Notes: generated by a model from the letters alone, not told the origin. DNA of 64,000 bases from Ectobacillus sp048976805 (GCA_048976805.1 JBHGUR010000074.1:14883-78882), one strand, 5' to 3'; shown: positions 42,347-50,951, counted from the stretch's first letter. Numbers and translations are program-made.

Positions 42347-43269
42347 CAGCCTCTCCCATGTTTACAATCCGCGTGCCCGCCAGTACGGCGAATTTAGGCC
42401 CCGGCTTTGATTCCATCGGCCTGGCGGTTGCTAAATATTTATTTGTCGATGTATTTCCTGATACAGTTTGGCGCTGTGAAGCAAAGTCGGAGATGCTAGA
42501 GGGCATCCCGACAGATGAAAGCAATTTATTATTTCAGACTGCTTTGGAAGTAGCCTATGAGTATGATAAAACACTTCCATATTGCCGGTTGGAAATTTCC
42601 AGTGATATTCCGCTCGCGCGCGGCCTTGGCAGCAGCGCTTCAGCTATCGTGGCTGGAATTGAATTGGCGGACATACTATGCAATTTGCAGCTTTCTATGC
42701 AGGAAAAGCTGGAAATCGCTAGTGTGATGGAAGGGCATATCGACAATGTAGGGGCTTCCTTATATGGCGGTTTAGTTGTAGGAATGTACGACGGCCAAGG
42801 CGCGGCGCTTGTCCAACAGCCAATCCATGACCTTGAGCTTGTCGCAATTATTCCTTCTTATGAGCTAAAAACATCGGATGCAAGAAACGTCTTGCCTCCG
42901 CAGCTTTCTTATGCGGAAGCAATCCAAGGCAGCGGCATCAGCAATTTATTGGTAGCTGCCTTGCTAAAGGGGGATTGGAAACTGGCCGGGGAAGCGATGA
43001 AGCGCGACTTGTTTCATGAACCTTACCGGGCCGCTTTAGTGCCGGAGCTTCGCGCGTTAAAGGCAATGCCGGAGCATCCCGATATTTACGGCTTCGCCTT
43101 AAGCGGCGCTGGCCCGACCGTGCTTTGCTACGTGCGTAAGGGCACCTCCCAGGAGGTGCGAAAGGATTTGGAGCCGTACTTTTCCGGCTGTGCTGTAGAA
43201 GCATTGCAAATTGTTAACGAAGGAGTACAGGTCATATCGCATAACTATAAACACCTGGAAAGCTTCTAG
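42343..43269 (+). CDS. thrB: Homoserine kinase
   Basis: 308 residues, GHMP kinase family. It phosphorylates homoserine for ThrC. The N-terminal VPASTANLGPGFDSIGLA, the ATP loop PLARGLGSSASAIVAG (about residues 88-103) and the C-terminal GFALSGAGPTVLCYV are all intact. The start overlaps the thrC stop (ATGA). The terminator hairpin overlaps its last codons, with the stop codon in the loop. Confidence 0.97.
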   Translation: MTASPMFTIRVPASTANLGPGFDSIGLAVAKYLFVDVFPDTVWRCEAKSEMLEGIPTDESNLLFQTALEVAYEYDKTLPYCRLEISSDIPLARGLGSSASAIVAGIELADILCNLQLSMQEKLEIASVMEGHIDNVGASLYGGLVVGMYDGQGAALVQQPIHDLELVAIIPSYELKTSDARNVLPPQLSYAEAIQGSGISNLLVAALLKGDWKLAGEAMKRDLFHEPYRAALVPELRALKAMPEHPDIYGFALSGAGPTVLCYVRKGTSQEVRKDLEPYFSGCAVEALQIVNEGVQVISHNYKHLESF

Positions 43270-43287
43270 CTTTCCAGGTGTTTTTTA
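43251..43287 (+). terminator. Terminator of hom-thrC-thrB overlapping the thrB stop codon
   Basis: ACACCTGGAAAGC (43251-43263) pairs with GCTTTCCAGGTGT (43269-43281) and is followed by TTTTTT. The thrB stop TAG (43267-43269) lies at the loop edge, so ribosomes finishing thrB would disturb the hairpin. Confidence 0.92.
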
Positions 43288-43334
43288 TTAGGGATTCTAT
43301 CCTAAACTTATCTTTTTTAAATCTAATCCTGTTC

Positions 43335-43343
43335 TGCTATAAT
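43335..43343 (+). promoter_or_regulatory. Extended -10 promoter before the GDSL esterase
   Basis: TGCTATAAT, a perfect extended -10 element, lies 48 bases before the esterase start. The -35 region is weak. Confidence 0.6.
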
Positions 43344-43390
43344 ATGGTCAACTTAAAGCGGTTTCATAATAACGAAAGATGGTGTCGAAT

Positions 43391-44197
43391 ATGAAGGCTA
43401 TACTCATAAAATTATTGCTTCTTGTTACAGTTGCCTCGTTCGCTTTATTCGCGTACGGCTTTACAATCGGGGTGAAGGATGTGCTGCGCCCGCAGGCTTC
43501 CGTTATGCCTAAACAAGAAGAAGCAAAGGCAGCCGCTAAAAAAGCGGGAACGCTGCAAATTGTCAGCCTCGGGGATTCCCTAACGCGCGGCGTGGGTGAC
43601 CAAAAAGGCCTCGGCTATATCGGGCGCATTCGCAACGCCCTGCAAACAGATTATAAGCAAAAGGCAGCGCTTGCCAACTTGGCGGTCAGCGGCGCGAAAA
43701 TGCCGGATTTGCTAAAGCAGCTTTCCGATAAGGGCGCACAGCACTCCATCCGCCAAGCTGACGTTATCATTTTAACAATTGGCGGGAATGACCTATTCCC
43801 GGGCTGGGAACGGCTTGGCGATATTGATTTCACAAAATACCGGCCCGATACAGCGACATTCCAGCAACATGCCCGCAACATTTTAACACAGCTGCGCGGG
43901 CTTAATCCGGACAGCCCGATTTACTGGGTCGGTTTGTACAACCCGTTTGAAGATGTGCCGGAGTTAACGGGTTCCTCAAACGTTGTGGTAGAGTGGAATG
44001 CCGCCTTGGAGAGCGCCGCGCTCGACTATAAAAATGTGTACATTGTGCCAATGTTTGACTTATTCCAAAGCCGCGGCAAGGAGCTGTTATATTCCGATCA
44101 CTTTCACCCGAACGAGTCAGGATATGCCATTATGGCAAACCGCCTTCTCCAAAACCTTTCCAGCCAACTGAAAATTGAAGGGGGCGATACGAAGTGA
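43391..44197 (+). CDS. Exported SGNH/GDSL-family esterase
   Basis: 268 residues. An N-terminal hydrophobic segment (about 3-27) is a signal peptide or anchor, so the enzyme acts outside the membrane. The SGNH blocks are VSLGDSLTRGVGD (catalytic Ser), ILTIGGNDLFPG (Asn) and YSDHFHPNESGYAIMA (Asp-His). Such enzymes deacylate lipids or O-acetylated polymers; the substrate is unknown. Its stop overlaps the ABC ATPase start (GTGA), so the three genes form one operon. Start chosen at 43391 on spacing from GGTG; an ATG at 43379 has no ribosome site. Confidence 0.85.
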   Translation: MKAILIKLLLLVTVASFALFAYGFTIGVKDVLRPQASVMPKQEEAKAAAKKAGTLQIVSLGDSLTRGVGDQKGLGYIGRIRNALQTDYKQKAALANLAVSGAKMPDLLKQLSDKGAQHSIRQADVIILTIGGNDLFPGWERLGDIDFTKYRPDTATFQQHARNILTQLRGLNPDSPIYWVGLYNPFEDVPELTGSSNVVVEWNAALESAALDYKNVYIVPMFDLFQSRGKELLYSDHFHPNESGYAIMANRLLQNLSSQLKIEGGDTK

Positions 44198-45111
44198 AGC
44201 CCGTATTATCTGTACAAAATGTAAAAAAAACAATCGGCAAAAAAACGATTGTCGAGCATATATCATTTGATGTGTACGAAGGAGAAGTGTTCGGCTTTTT
44301 AGGCCCAAACGGCGCCGGAAAAACGACAACAATCCGCATGCTTGTCGGCTTGATTAAGCCGACAGAAGGCAAGATTTCTATTTCCGGCTATGATGTGAAA
44401 GCCGAATTTCGCCAAGCGATGCGGCATATCGGCAGCATTGTAGAAAACCCGGAGTTATATACATACTTAACTGGCTGGGAAAACTTAAAGCAGTTCGCGC
44501 GGATGCTTGGCGATGTAGACGATGGGCGCATTCATGAGATTGTGCGCATGGTGAACCTGGAGCAGCGCATCCATGACAAGGTGAAAACATATTCGCTTGG
44601 AATGAAGCAGCGCTTAGGCATCGCGCAAGCATTGCTTGGGAATCCGAAGTTGCTTATTTTGGACGAGCCGACAAACGGGCTCGACCCGGCAGGAATCCGC
44701 GAATTGCGGGAGTTTGTGCACCGGCTTGTAGAAGAGCAAAACATAAGCGTTTTTATCTCCAGCCATTTATTGAGCGAGGTGCAAATGATGTGCGACCGCG
44801 TTGCGATTATTAACCGCGGCAAAATGATTACCGTGTCCACGATTGAGGATTTAGTAAAAAAAGCGTCGGATAAGGTGAAGTGGAAGGTATCGGCTTCGGA
44901 AAAGGCGGCGGCGCTGCTAAGGGAATCCCCTGAAATTAAAGAGGTAGCCGCAGAAGGAGATACGATAACATGCCGGATGCCGGTTGAACGAATTGGCGCG
45001 TATAATAAGATGCTTATCGAGCAGGGCATTGAGGTGCAAAGTGTGCATGAAGTTGTGGTAACTTTGGAGGATTTGTTTATGGAACTGACGGGGAGCGAGG
45101 GCAATGCGTGA
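44194..45111 (+). CDS. ABC transporter ATP-binding protein
   Basis: 305 residues, one cassette: FLGPNGAGKTTTIRMLVG (Walker A), YSLGMKQRLGIAQALLG (signature) and LLILDEPTNGLDPAG (Walker B). The extra C-terminal 80 residues are typical of ABC-2 exporters of the bacitracin/lantibiotic resistance or YtrB-like type. It starts with GTG, overlapping the esterase gene, and overlaps the permease gene by eight bases. The substrate is unknown; the linked esterase suggests an envelope lipid or lipid-like compound. Confidence 0.9.
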   Translation: MKPVLSVQNVKKTIGKKTIVEHISFDVYEGEVFGFLGPNGAGKTTTIRMLVGLIKPTEGKISISGYDVKAEFRQAMRHIGSIVENPELYTYLTGWENLKQFARMLGDVDDGRIHEIVRMVNLEQRIHDKVKTYSLGMKQRLGIAQALLGNPKLLILDEPTNGLDPAGIRELREFVHRLVEEQNISVFISSHLLSEVQMMCDRVAIINRGKMITVSTIEDLVKKASDKVKWKVSASEKAAALLRESPEIKEVAAEGDTITCRMPVERIGAYNKMLIEQGIEVQSVHEVVVTLEDLFMELTGSEGNA

Positions 45112-46096
45112 ATTTGTAAATCTTGTTTATAATGAATCGGAAAAAATCTACCGAAAAAAGCGGGTATTCGTTATTGCGTTAATTTTATTTGTGTTAATCC
45201 CAATCTTCGTTTACGCGCAATACCGCGAAGTGCAAACGACAGTTAAGCGGCTTGGCACGTCCGATTGGAAAGTGGCCTTGCAGCAGCAAATCGTTGATAC
45301 ACAAAACAGGCTAAGCAACTCGCGGCTGCCGGAGGAATGGCGGCAATGGCTGACGGTGCGGGTTGAGCAGCAGCAATACTATCTGGACCATGACATCAAC
45401 CCGAACGCCCCCGGCGCCCCGACTTTCGTCCGCGCCTTTATCGAACAGGGAATTACGTTGTTTATTCCGTTGCTTGTCATGATTATCGCAATCGATATCG
45501 TTTCCGGGGAGCGGAGCGACGGCACAATCAAAATGCTGCTGACGCGCCCGATTCGGCGCTGGAAAATCCTTTTAAGCAAATATGTAACAATGCTGTTGTT
45601 TGTTTCATTTATTTTGCTGCTTGTCGGAATTATCGCTTATGCTATATCGGGAATCGTGTTTGGATATAAAGGCTGGACATTGCCGATTTTAACCGGATTC
45701 GTCGTGGAAAATGAAAGCCTGAATACAAATTACGTCCATCTCATTCCGCAGTGGCAGTACATCTTAATGGCATACGGCTTGGCTTGGTTTGTCGCTGTTG
45801 TGGTTGGGACGATTTCGTTTATGGTTTCCGTATTAATCCGCAATACGCCGGCGGGAATGGGAGTCATGCTGGCGGCGTTAATTGCCGGGGGAATTTTAAG
45901 CAATTTTGCAACCTCATGGGAAGGCGCAAAATATATTTTTAGCGTGAACTTGGCATTGACCGATTACTTGGCGGGCCAGCTCCCGGCTTTAAAAGGCATG
46001 TCGATGGGCTTTTCGCTTTTAAATTTAACGGCTTGGGCGGTGGCATCCCTTATCGTGGCGTTTTTCGTGTTCACAAAGCAGGATATTTCCAACTAG
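45104..46096 (+). CDS. ABC-2 type permease
   Basis: 330 residues. One N-terminal membrane segment (about 20-38) is followed by an extracellular domain of about 75 residues, then five segments from about 110 to 325, the ABC-2 topology. The coupling-helix region reads DIVSGERSDGTIKMLLTRPIRRWKILLSKY. It pairs with the ATPase encoded just upstream. The nature of the cargo is not visible in sequence. Confidence 0.88.
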   Translation: MREFVNLVYNESEKIYRKKRVFVIALILFVLIPIFVYAQYREVQTTVKRLGTSDWKVALQQQIVDTQNRLSNSRLPEEWRQWLTVRVEQQQYYLDHDINPNAPGAPTFVRAFIEQGITLFIPLLVMIIAIDIVSGERSDGTIKMLLTRPIRRWKILLSKYVTMLLFVSFILLLVGIIAYAISGIVFGYKGWTLPILTGFVVENESLNTNYVHLIPQWQYILMAYGLAWFVAVVVGTISFMVSVLIRNTPAGMGVMLAALIAGGILSNFATSWEGAKYIFSVNLALTDYLAGQLPALKGMSMGFSLLNLTAWAVASLIVAFFVFTKQDISN

Positions 46097-46107
46097 GACA
46101 GTTGTGG

Positions 46108-46134
46108 TATAGTAGTAGTGTGAAAACGATTTCG
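46108..46134 (+). promoter_or_regulatory. Promoter -10 and cre site of the alpha-glucosidase gene
   Basis: TATAGT (46108-46113) is followed after seven bases by TGAAAACGATTTCG (46121-46134), which matches cre TGWAANCGNTNWCA except for the last base. Bound CcpA would cover the transcription start. Confidence 0.7.
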
Positions 46135-46162
46135 TTCAGTAAACGCAAGGGAGCCGGCTACA

Positions 46163-47785
46163 ATGAAAAAAACATGGTGGAAAGAAGCAGTCGTTTATCA
46201 AGTATATTGGAGAAGTTTTTATGATACAAACGGAGATGGCTATGGGGACTTGGAAGGGGTTTTGCAAAAGTTAGATTATATTAAGGACCTCGGAATCGAT
46301 GTCATTTGGCTAAATCCGTGCTATGAGTCCCCTGATGTTGATAACGGATATGATATTTCCAATTATCAATCCGTTATGAAAAAGGCCGGGACAATGGAAA
46401 TATTGGAACGCCTCATTGAAGAAGTCCATGCCCGCGGGATGAAGCTGATTATGGATTTAGTTGTAAACCATACTTCTAATCAGCATCCGTGGTTTATTGA
46501 ATCAAGGTTGTCAAAGGATAATCCGAAGCGCGATTATTACATTTGGCGCAAGGAGCCGAACAATTGGCGTTCCTATTTCAGCCCATCTACATGGGAGTAT
46601 GATGAAACAACAGATGAATATTACTTTCATTCCTTCGCGGTCGAGCAGCCGGACCTAAACTGGAAAAACCCGCAGGTGCGCGAAGAAATTTACGGAATGA
46701 TGCGCTTTTGGCTCGATAAAGGCATTGATGGCTTCCGCATGGACGTCATTAATTTACTGGCAAAGCAAGAAGGGTTTCCTGATGCAAAAAATCCTTATGA
46801 CATCTCTTATTTAGGGAACAATCCCGGCATTCATGAATATCTTCAGGAAATGCATGACAAGGTATTGTGCCATTATGATGTGTTTACAGTCGGGGAAATC
46901 CCATTCGTTACGCCGGAGGATGGTGTGCTGTATGTAGGCGAAGACCGCGGCGAGCTGCATACGCTGTTCCATTTTGAAGTTTGCGATTATATGGCAAATT
47001 GGGACATGCAGCGCTTTAAAGACATTCAAAAAAGGTGGTATGAGGGTTTATGGGGAAAAGGCTGGAATTCGCAGTTTTTAAATAACCACGACCATACCCG
47101 CCTTGTCACCCGTTTCGGAAATGATACCGTGTACCGCGTGGAGTCGGCAAAATGCTTTGCGACGCTTCTTCATACGCTGCCGGGCATGCCTTACGTTTAC
47201 CAAGGGGAAGAAATCGGCATGACGGGTGTTCGTTTTGAATCGATCGAGGATTATAACGATGTTGCTATGAAAAATAAGTATAAGGAAGAAGTGGAGAAGG
47301 GAAGAGACCCGCAGGAAGTATTTGAAAGCCTGCTTCCGCTTGCACGCGATAATTCGAGAACCCCGATGCAGTGGGATGATACGGAACATGCCGGATTTAC
47401 AGCCGGTACCCCGTGGATTAAGGTGAATCCGAATTATAAGCGAATCAATGTTGCGCAAGCGCTTGCGGACCCGAATTCTGTGCTGCATTATTATAAAAAA
47501 TTGATTGGGCTGCGCAAAGAGCATGACGTGATGGTATATGGCGATTATGAACCAATTTTAGAGGAAGACCCGCAAATTTACGCATATTTCCGGTCAGGGG
47601 AAAGCGAAACATGGCTGGTTATTCTCAATATTTCCGAAGATCCGGCGCAATTTGTGTTTCCTGCTTCCGCCACTTCCAAGTCTAAGGAATTGGTGATTGC
47701 GAATTACCCGGTTGAGGGCGAGCCTGCTGCATCCCTTGAACTGCGCCCGTATGAAGCGAGAATTTATAGGGTTTGTAAAAGGTAG
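46163..47785 (+). CDS. GH13 alpha-glucosidase (oligo-1,6-glucosidase/sucrase-isomaltase type)
   Basis: 540 residues. It cleaves terminal alpha-glucosidic bonds in oligosaccharides inside the cell. The four GH13 regions are MDLVVNH, GFRMDVINLL (nucleophile Asp), FTVGEIPF (acid/base Glu) and FLNNHDHTRLV. QSVMKKAGTMEILERLIEEVH and RTPMQWDDTEHAGFT are typical of Bacillus MalL-like enzymes. No signal peptide. Preference for alpha-1,6, alpha-1,4 or sucrose cannot be settled. Control by the cre site fits use of the same sugars as the maltose PTS. Confidence 0.93.
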   Translation: MKKTWWKEAVVYQVYWRSFYDTNGDGYGDLEGVLQKLDYIKDLGIDVIWLNPCYESPDVDNGYDISNYQSVMKKAGTMEILERLIEEVHARGMKLIMDLVVNHTSNQHPWFIESRLSKDNPKRDYYIWRKEPNNWRSYFSPSTWEYDETTDEYYFHSFAVEQPDLNWKNPQVREEIYGMMRFWLDKGIDGFRMDVINLLAKQEGFPDAKNPYDISYLGNNPGIHEYLQEMHDKVLCHYDVFTVGEIPFVTPEDGVLYVGEDRGELHTLFHFEVCDYMANWDMQRFKDIQKRWYEGLWGKGWNSQFLNNHDHTRLVTRFGNDTVYRVESAKCFATLLHTLPGMPYVYQGEEIGMTGVRFESIEDYNDVAMKNKYKEEVEKGRDPQEVFESLLPLARDNSRTPMQWDDTEHAGFTAGTPWIKVNPNYKRINVAQALADPNSVLHYYKKLIGLRKEHDVMVYGDYEPILEEDPQIYAYFRSGESETWLVILNISEDPAQFVFPASATSKSKELVIANYPVEGEPAASLELRPYEARIYRVCKR

Positions 47786-47881
47786 TATAACAAAAGGCCT
47801 GCTGAGAAATCTATAACCTTGAAAATCCCTAACGGCTACAAAAATCAGCGCGGATCATATGTTGCATGCAAAAAAATAATG

Positions 47882-47914
47882 AGCCTGTCTCGGCACAATG
47901 GGACAGGCTTTTTC
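47882..47914 (+). terminator. Terminator after the alpha-glucosidase
   Basis: AGCCTGTC and GGACAGGCT form an 8-bp core stem around an 11-base loop, followed by TTTTTC. It overlaps a sigma-K-like promoter. Confidence 0.85.
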
Positions 47915-47922
47915 ATATTGTA
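47895..47922 (+). promoter_or_regulatory. Sigma-K-like promoter overlapping a terminator
   Basis: AC (47895-47896), then 17 bases, then CATATTGTA (47914-47922), fits the sigma-K pattern AC-N16/17-CATANNNTA. It lies 48 bases upstream of the small cysteine-containing protein, supporting late mother-cell expression. Confidence 0.62.
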
Positions 47923-47969
47923 TATTGTTCATGCGTGAACCTTATCTTACCCTAAAAGGAATGAGGGTT

Positions 47970-48200
47970 ATGCCGCAACAAAATCAAGAGTGCCAAAGCT
48001 GCTGCCAAGGCAATGAAATCCTCTGTGTTTCGATTCCGTGCCCGATTGACATCGTGCTTTTAGGAATTGACCTTCAGTTGGAGCTTCCTTGCCTGCGGCT
48101 TTCATCTGGCCAAACATTCAATAGCGCGCAGATTCAGCAGCTGCTTCAAGTGCTTATCGGCTTGCTTGGCGGGCTGGGCAGCTTAGGAAGCAATGAGTAA
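47970..48200 (+). CDS. Small probable spore coat or exosporium protein
   Basis: 76 residues. The N-terminus is rich in glutamine and cysteine (NQECQSCCQGNEILCVSIPC), followed by hydrophobic PIDIVLLGIDLQLELPCLRL and a glycine/leucine-rich tail with a Q-LL repeat feel (QIQQLLQVLIGLLGGLGSLG). Five cysteines in 76 residues suggest cross-linking, as in coat proteins. I do not recognise a named family. AAGGA lies eight bases before the ATG. The upstream sigma-K-like promoter supports the coat idea, which remains inference. Confidence 0.62.
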   Translation: MPQQNQECQSCCQGNEILCVSIPCPIDIVLLGIDLQLELPCLRLSSGQTFNSAQIQQLLQVLIGLLGGLGSLGSNE

Positions 48201-48202
48201 CA

Positions 48203-48230
48203 ACAAAGGCCGGTTTTATCCGGCCTTTAC
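48203..48230. terminator. Shared terminator of the small coat gene and sdpI
   Basis: AAAGGCCGG pairs with CCGGCCTTT around TTTTAT. It serves both converging genes, and the sdpI stop codon lies in the hairpin. Confidence 0.8.
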
Positions 48231-48857
48231 TACTTTTTTATAATATAGATAAGAAGCGACAAACGGAATAACTGTTGCAACTATAATTGCGATAATAAAG
48301 AACACGGTCTTTGCAAAAGCCGGCAAAAATGCTGAAATGGCAAGTAGAATACCGGCAAGCATGAACATTCTCGCGCCGAACCGGTTTGTGTAGCGCCAGA
48401 CTTCCTCATTTTGCAGCGCCCACGGTGTGCGGAAGCCGACAAAGTAGTTTTGCTTCACGCGCGGCATATAGTTGCCAAGGATGATAAAGAGCACGCCGAT
48501 AGCAAGCGGCATGATGAAGCTAATCGGCATATCATAGCCTGCACTGCTTGCGATAACGAAGCCGTGTATCAATACGAAAAATGTGAGAATGGCATTGATG
48601 ATAATATGGTAGCTTCCTTGAAACTTTTTATAGTTTTCTTTGCGCGGATCCAGCTTCGGCAGCGCAATTAATAGTACGTACATAAAAACAGCCATGAGCG
48701 GGAAGATGAGGGCAACCTGGAGTTTACTGCCGTATCCGTCTACCTCGCCTTTGAAATTCCAGTGTATGGGAACAGTGTCCGGCAGAATATAGTAAGCCCA
48801 TATTCCCATTATGATAGAAATAAGAGTCAAAATGAGCGGATAAATGCGATGTTTCAT
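48216..48857 (-). CDS. sdpI: SdpI-family membrane protein
   Basis: 213 residues with six hydrophobic segments. DTVPIHWNFKGEVDGYGSK (about 27-45) is the DUF1648 pattern, and NYMPRVKQNYFVGFRTPWAL with VWRYTNRFGARMFM is the SdpI signature. In B. subtilis SdpI gives immunity to the killing peptide SDP and sequesters SdpR when it senses it. It overlaps the sdpR stop by four bases. No sdpABC genes are in the window, so the partner toxin is unknown. Confidence 0.88.
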   Translation of the reverse strand: MKHRIYPLILTLISIIMGIWAYYILPDTVPIHWNFKGEVDGYGSKLQVALIFPLMAVFMYVLLIALPKLDPRKENYKKFQGSYHIIINAILTFFVLIHGFVIASSAGYDMPISFIMPLAIGVLFIILGNYMPRVKQNYFVGFRTPWALQNEEVWRYTNRFGARMFMLAGILLAISAFLPAFAKTVFFIIAIIVATVIPFVASYLYYKKVVKAG

Positions 48858-49135
48858 AACTCCTTATCCCCTTTCCCTGTTTTATGGGAGAACTCTAGCA
48901 GCCATTTCATGACATCCTGCAGCACGGTTGTGTTGAGCGAATAAAAGATAAATTGGCCTTGCCGTTCGTCCTGAACAAGATTGGCGTTTTTTAAAATATT
49001 GAGATGATGCGATAGGCTCGGCTTCGTGATGTGGAAGTGTTCCGCCAATTCTCCTGCTGTGTAATCTTTTTCCTTCAGCAAGTCCAAAATCCTCCTCCGC
49101 GTCGGGTCGGAGAGAGCCTTGAATGTTTCATTCAT
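48854..49135 (-). CDS. sdpR: ArsR/SmtB-family repressor SdpR
   Basis: 93 residues, a winged-helix repressor: FKALSDPTRRRILDLLKE, then the recognition helix ITKPSLSHHLNILKNANLV and a wing DERQGQFIFYSL. No metal-binding cysteines are present, as in SdpR. It is expected to repress its own operon with sdpI. The ATG at 49135 follows AAGGTG at six bases; a GTG three codons earlier would overlap that site. Confidence 0.88.
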   Translation of the reverse strand: MNETFKALSDPTRRRILDLLKEKDYTAGELAEHFHITKPSLSHHLNILKNANLVQDERQGQFIFYSLNTTVLQDVMKWLLEFSHKTGKGDKEL

Positions 49136-49237
49136 ATGGCACACCTTCTTCGATATTTAGGTAATTATCTAATTATCTAAAATATATTCCTTTGTTTATG
49201 GAAATGCAAGTTGAAAATTTCACAATTCTTGCAGGTT

Positions 49238-49342
49238 GGCCGGATTATCGCCGGGATTGGCCGGATTCTTGCCAGAATTGGCCGGATTCTTGCTAAAATC
49301 GGCCGGATTATCTTCAAAAACCGCCGGATTCTTGCCGGGCTG
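49238..49342 (+). repeat. Five tandem 21-bp repeats upstream of ung
   Basis: The motif GGCCGGATT (CGCCGGATT in the last unit) recurs at 49238, 49259, 49280, 49301 and 49322, an exact 21-base period. The rest of each unit varies (TCTTGCCAGAATT, TCTTGCTAAAATC and so on). It lies between the divergent sdpR and ung genes, just upstream of the expected ung promoter. Confidence 0.9.
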
Positions 49343-49425
49343 GAAGCAAAAGGCCGGTTTTTTGCTTTCGGAAAGTGCATAAGCTAAGATGAAAATAGGA
49401 AAGAAAGCAGATAGGATGTGGAAGT

Positions 49426-50109
49426 ATGGCACAAATTTTACATAATGACTGGCAGGCGCTTTTGCAGGAAGAATTTGAGAAGCCGTATTATCGGGAGCTG
49501 CGCGAGTTTTTAAAGCAGGAGTATAAGACGCATGCCGTGTACCCAAAGCCGGATGATATTTTTAATGCTTTGCATTATACAAGCTATGCCGATACAAAGG
49601 TTGTTATTCTAGGACAAGACCCATACCATGGGCCGAACCAGGCACAGGGCTTAAGCTTTTCTGTCAATCCCGGCATCAAGCAGCCGCCGTCTTTAAAAAA
49701 TATTTTTAAAGAACTGCACGACGATATAGGGTGCCCGGTTCCAAATCACGGTTCGCTTGTCAAATGGGCCGAGCAAGGCGTACTCCTTCTTAACACTGTG
49801 CTGACAGTTCGCCAAGGCGAACCAAATTCCCATAAAGGGAAAGGATGGGAGAAATTTACCGACCGTGTCATTGAGCTGTTGAATGAACGAACCGAGCCGG
49901 CGGTGTTCGTGCTGTGGGGCAAGCATGCCCAAGAGAAGGAGGCATTGCTTACAAATAAGCGGCACTTCGTTATTAAAGCGCCGCACCCGAGCCCATTTTC
50001 TGCAAACCGCGGCTTTTTTGGCAGCAAGCCGTTTTCGCAAATTAACGCCTTTTTGCAAAGCATTGGCAAGCAAGGCGTTGAGTGGTGCCTTCCGAATATA
50101 GAGAGCTAA
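49426..50109 (+). CDS. ung: Uracil-DNA glycosylase
   Basis: 227 residues, family 1 UDG. It removes uracil from DNA in base excision repair. Motifs: VVILGQDPYHGPNQAQGLSFSV (water-activating Asp near 63), LLNTVLTVRQGEPNSHKGKGWE and the DNA-insertion loop HPSPFSANRGFFG with the catalytic His. Full length and intact. In B. subtilis ung (ywdG) lies in the same neighbourhood as ywdF, ywdI, ywdJ and ywdK, as here. Confidence 0.97.
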   Translation: MAQILHNDWQALLQEEFEKPYYRELREFLKQEYKTHAVYPKPDDIFNALHYTSYADTKVVILGQDPYHGPNQAQGLSFSVNPGIKQPPSLKNIFKELHDDIGCPVPNHGSLVKWAEQGVLLLNTVLTVRQGEPNSHKGKGWEKFTDRVIELLNERTEPAVFVLWGKHAQEKEALLTNKRHFVIKAPHPSPFSANRGFFGSKPFSQINAFLQSIGKQGVEWCLPNIES

Positions 50110-50129
50110 AAAAAGGGAGAGTAGAAGTT

Positions 50130-50942
50130 ATGCCGACGGTTTCAGTTATTATTCCGACATACAATCGTAAGCAGTACCTCATGGAATTGCTTACATCTTT
50201 AAGCATGCAAACGTATCAAGATTTTGAAGTTGTTATCGTAAATGATGCAGGAGAGAGGGTAGAAGATGTAGCCGCTCTTTTTCCAGATTTAGATATAAGC
50301 ATCATTCATCAGCCTGTCAACCAAAAGCATGTAGTTGCCCGAAATACAGGCGTGGTGCATGCCGCAGGGGAATTTATAATGTTTTGCGATGATGATGACT
50401 TGCTTGTGCCGGCGCATATGGAAAGAATGCTGGCGGAAATAGAGGGCTATGATTTTGTATATAGCGATGTGGAAATTGTTACATATGAAGTTGAAAATGG
50501 GCTGCGCGTCCCAAAGGATCGGTTTGTGTTTGCGTATGAGTATGATGAACAGGAAATGAGAAAGTTTTCTACCTTTGTTCCGTCCGGCTCGCTGTACCGA
50601 AAGCATATCCATGACACAATCGGGCCGCTTGATGCAGAGATGAAGCATTACTGGGATTGGGATTTCTTTTTGCGCGCTTCGGCTGCCTTCCGCGTTAAGC
50701 GCATGCCAGCTTGCGGCGTGTTGTACAGCTTTTCCGAAGGGGGGCAGCATCAATCCAACCAGTTTGATTCGATGCGCGTTCACTTAGATAAGCTGTGCGC
50801 CAAGCATAACCTTGGCGTGTTGCCTACGAAAAACTTCTTTTTGCTGCTGGAGGAGCCGGAAGTAAAAAAACGGCGGGCGCCAAGCGAAGTATTGTGGGAC
50901 GGGACAATTTTTTGGCGGGAAGGGCCGCTGGCAATGAAATAA
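50130..50942 (+). CDS. GT2 family glycosyltransferase (YwdF-like)
   Basis: 270 residues, a GT-A fold: VSVIIPTYNRKQYLMELLTSL at the N-terminus, VVIVNDAGE, ARNTGVVHAAGEFIMFCDDDDL with the DxD metal motif, and HYWDWDFFLRASAAF as the acceptor-side acidic motif. No membrane segments. Start chosen at MPTVSV after GGGAGAG. The B. subtilis neighbour of ung, ywdF, is also a GT2 enzyme. Its acceptor is not known. Confidence 0.86.
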   Translation: MPTVSVIIPTYNRKQYLMELLTSLSMQTYQDFEVVIVNDAGERVEDVAALFPDLDISIIHQPVNQKHVVARNTGVVHAAGEFIMFCDDDDLLVPAHMERMLAEIEGYDFVYSDVEIVTYEVENGLRVPKDRFVFAYEYDEQEMRKFSTFVPSGSLYRKHIHDTIGPLDAEMKHYWDWDFFLRASAAFRVKRMPACGVLYSFSEGGQHQSNQFDSMRVHLDKLCAKHNLGVLPTKNFFLLLEEPEVKKRRAPSEVLWDGTIFWREGPLAMK

Positions 50943-50951
50943 AAGTTCTAT

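Noticed and set aside
49238..49342. CRISPR array
   Set aside because: The period is only 21 bases with no separate spacers, and no cas genes are near.
49220..49546. A minus-strand frame across the 21-bp repeats encoding NPANSGK-type heptads
   Set aside because: It overlaps the 5' part of ung on the other strand, has no ribosome site, and its regular sequence is explained by the DNA repeat.
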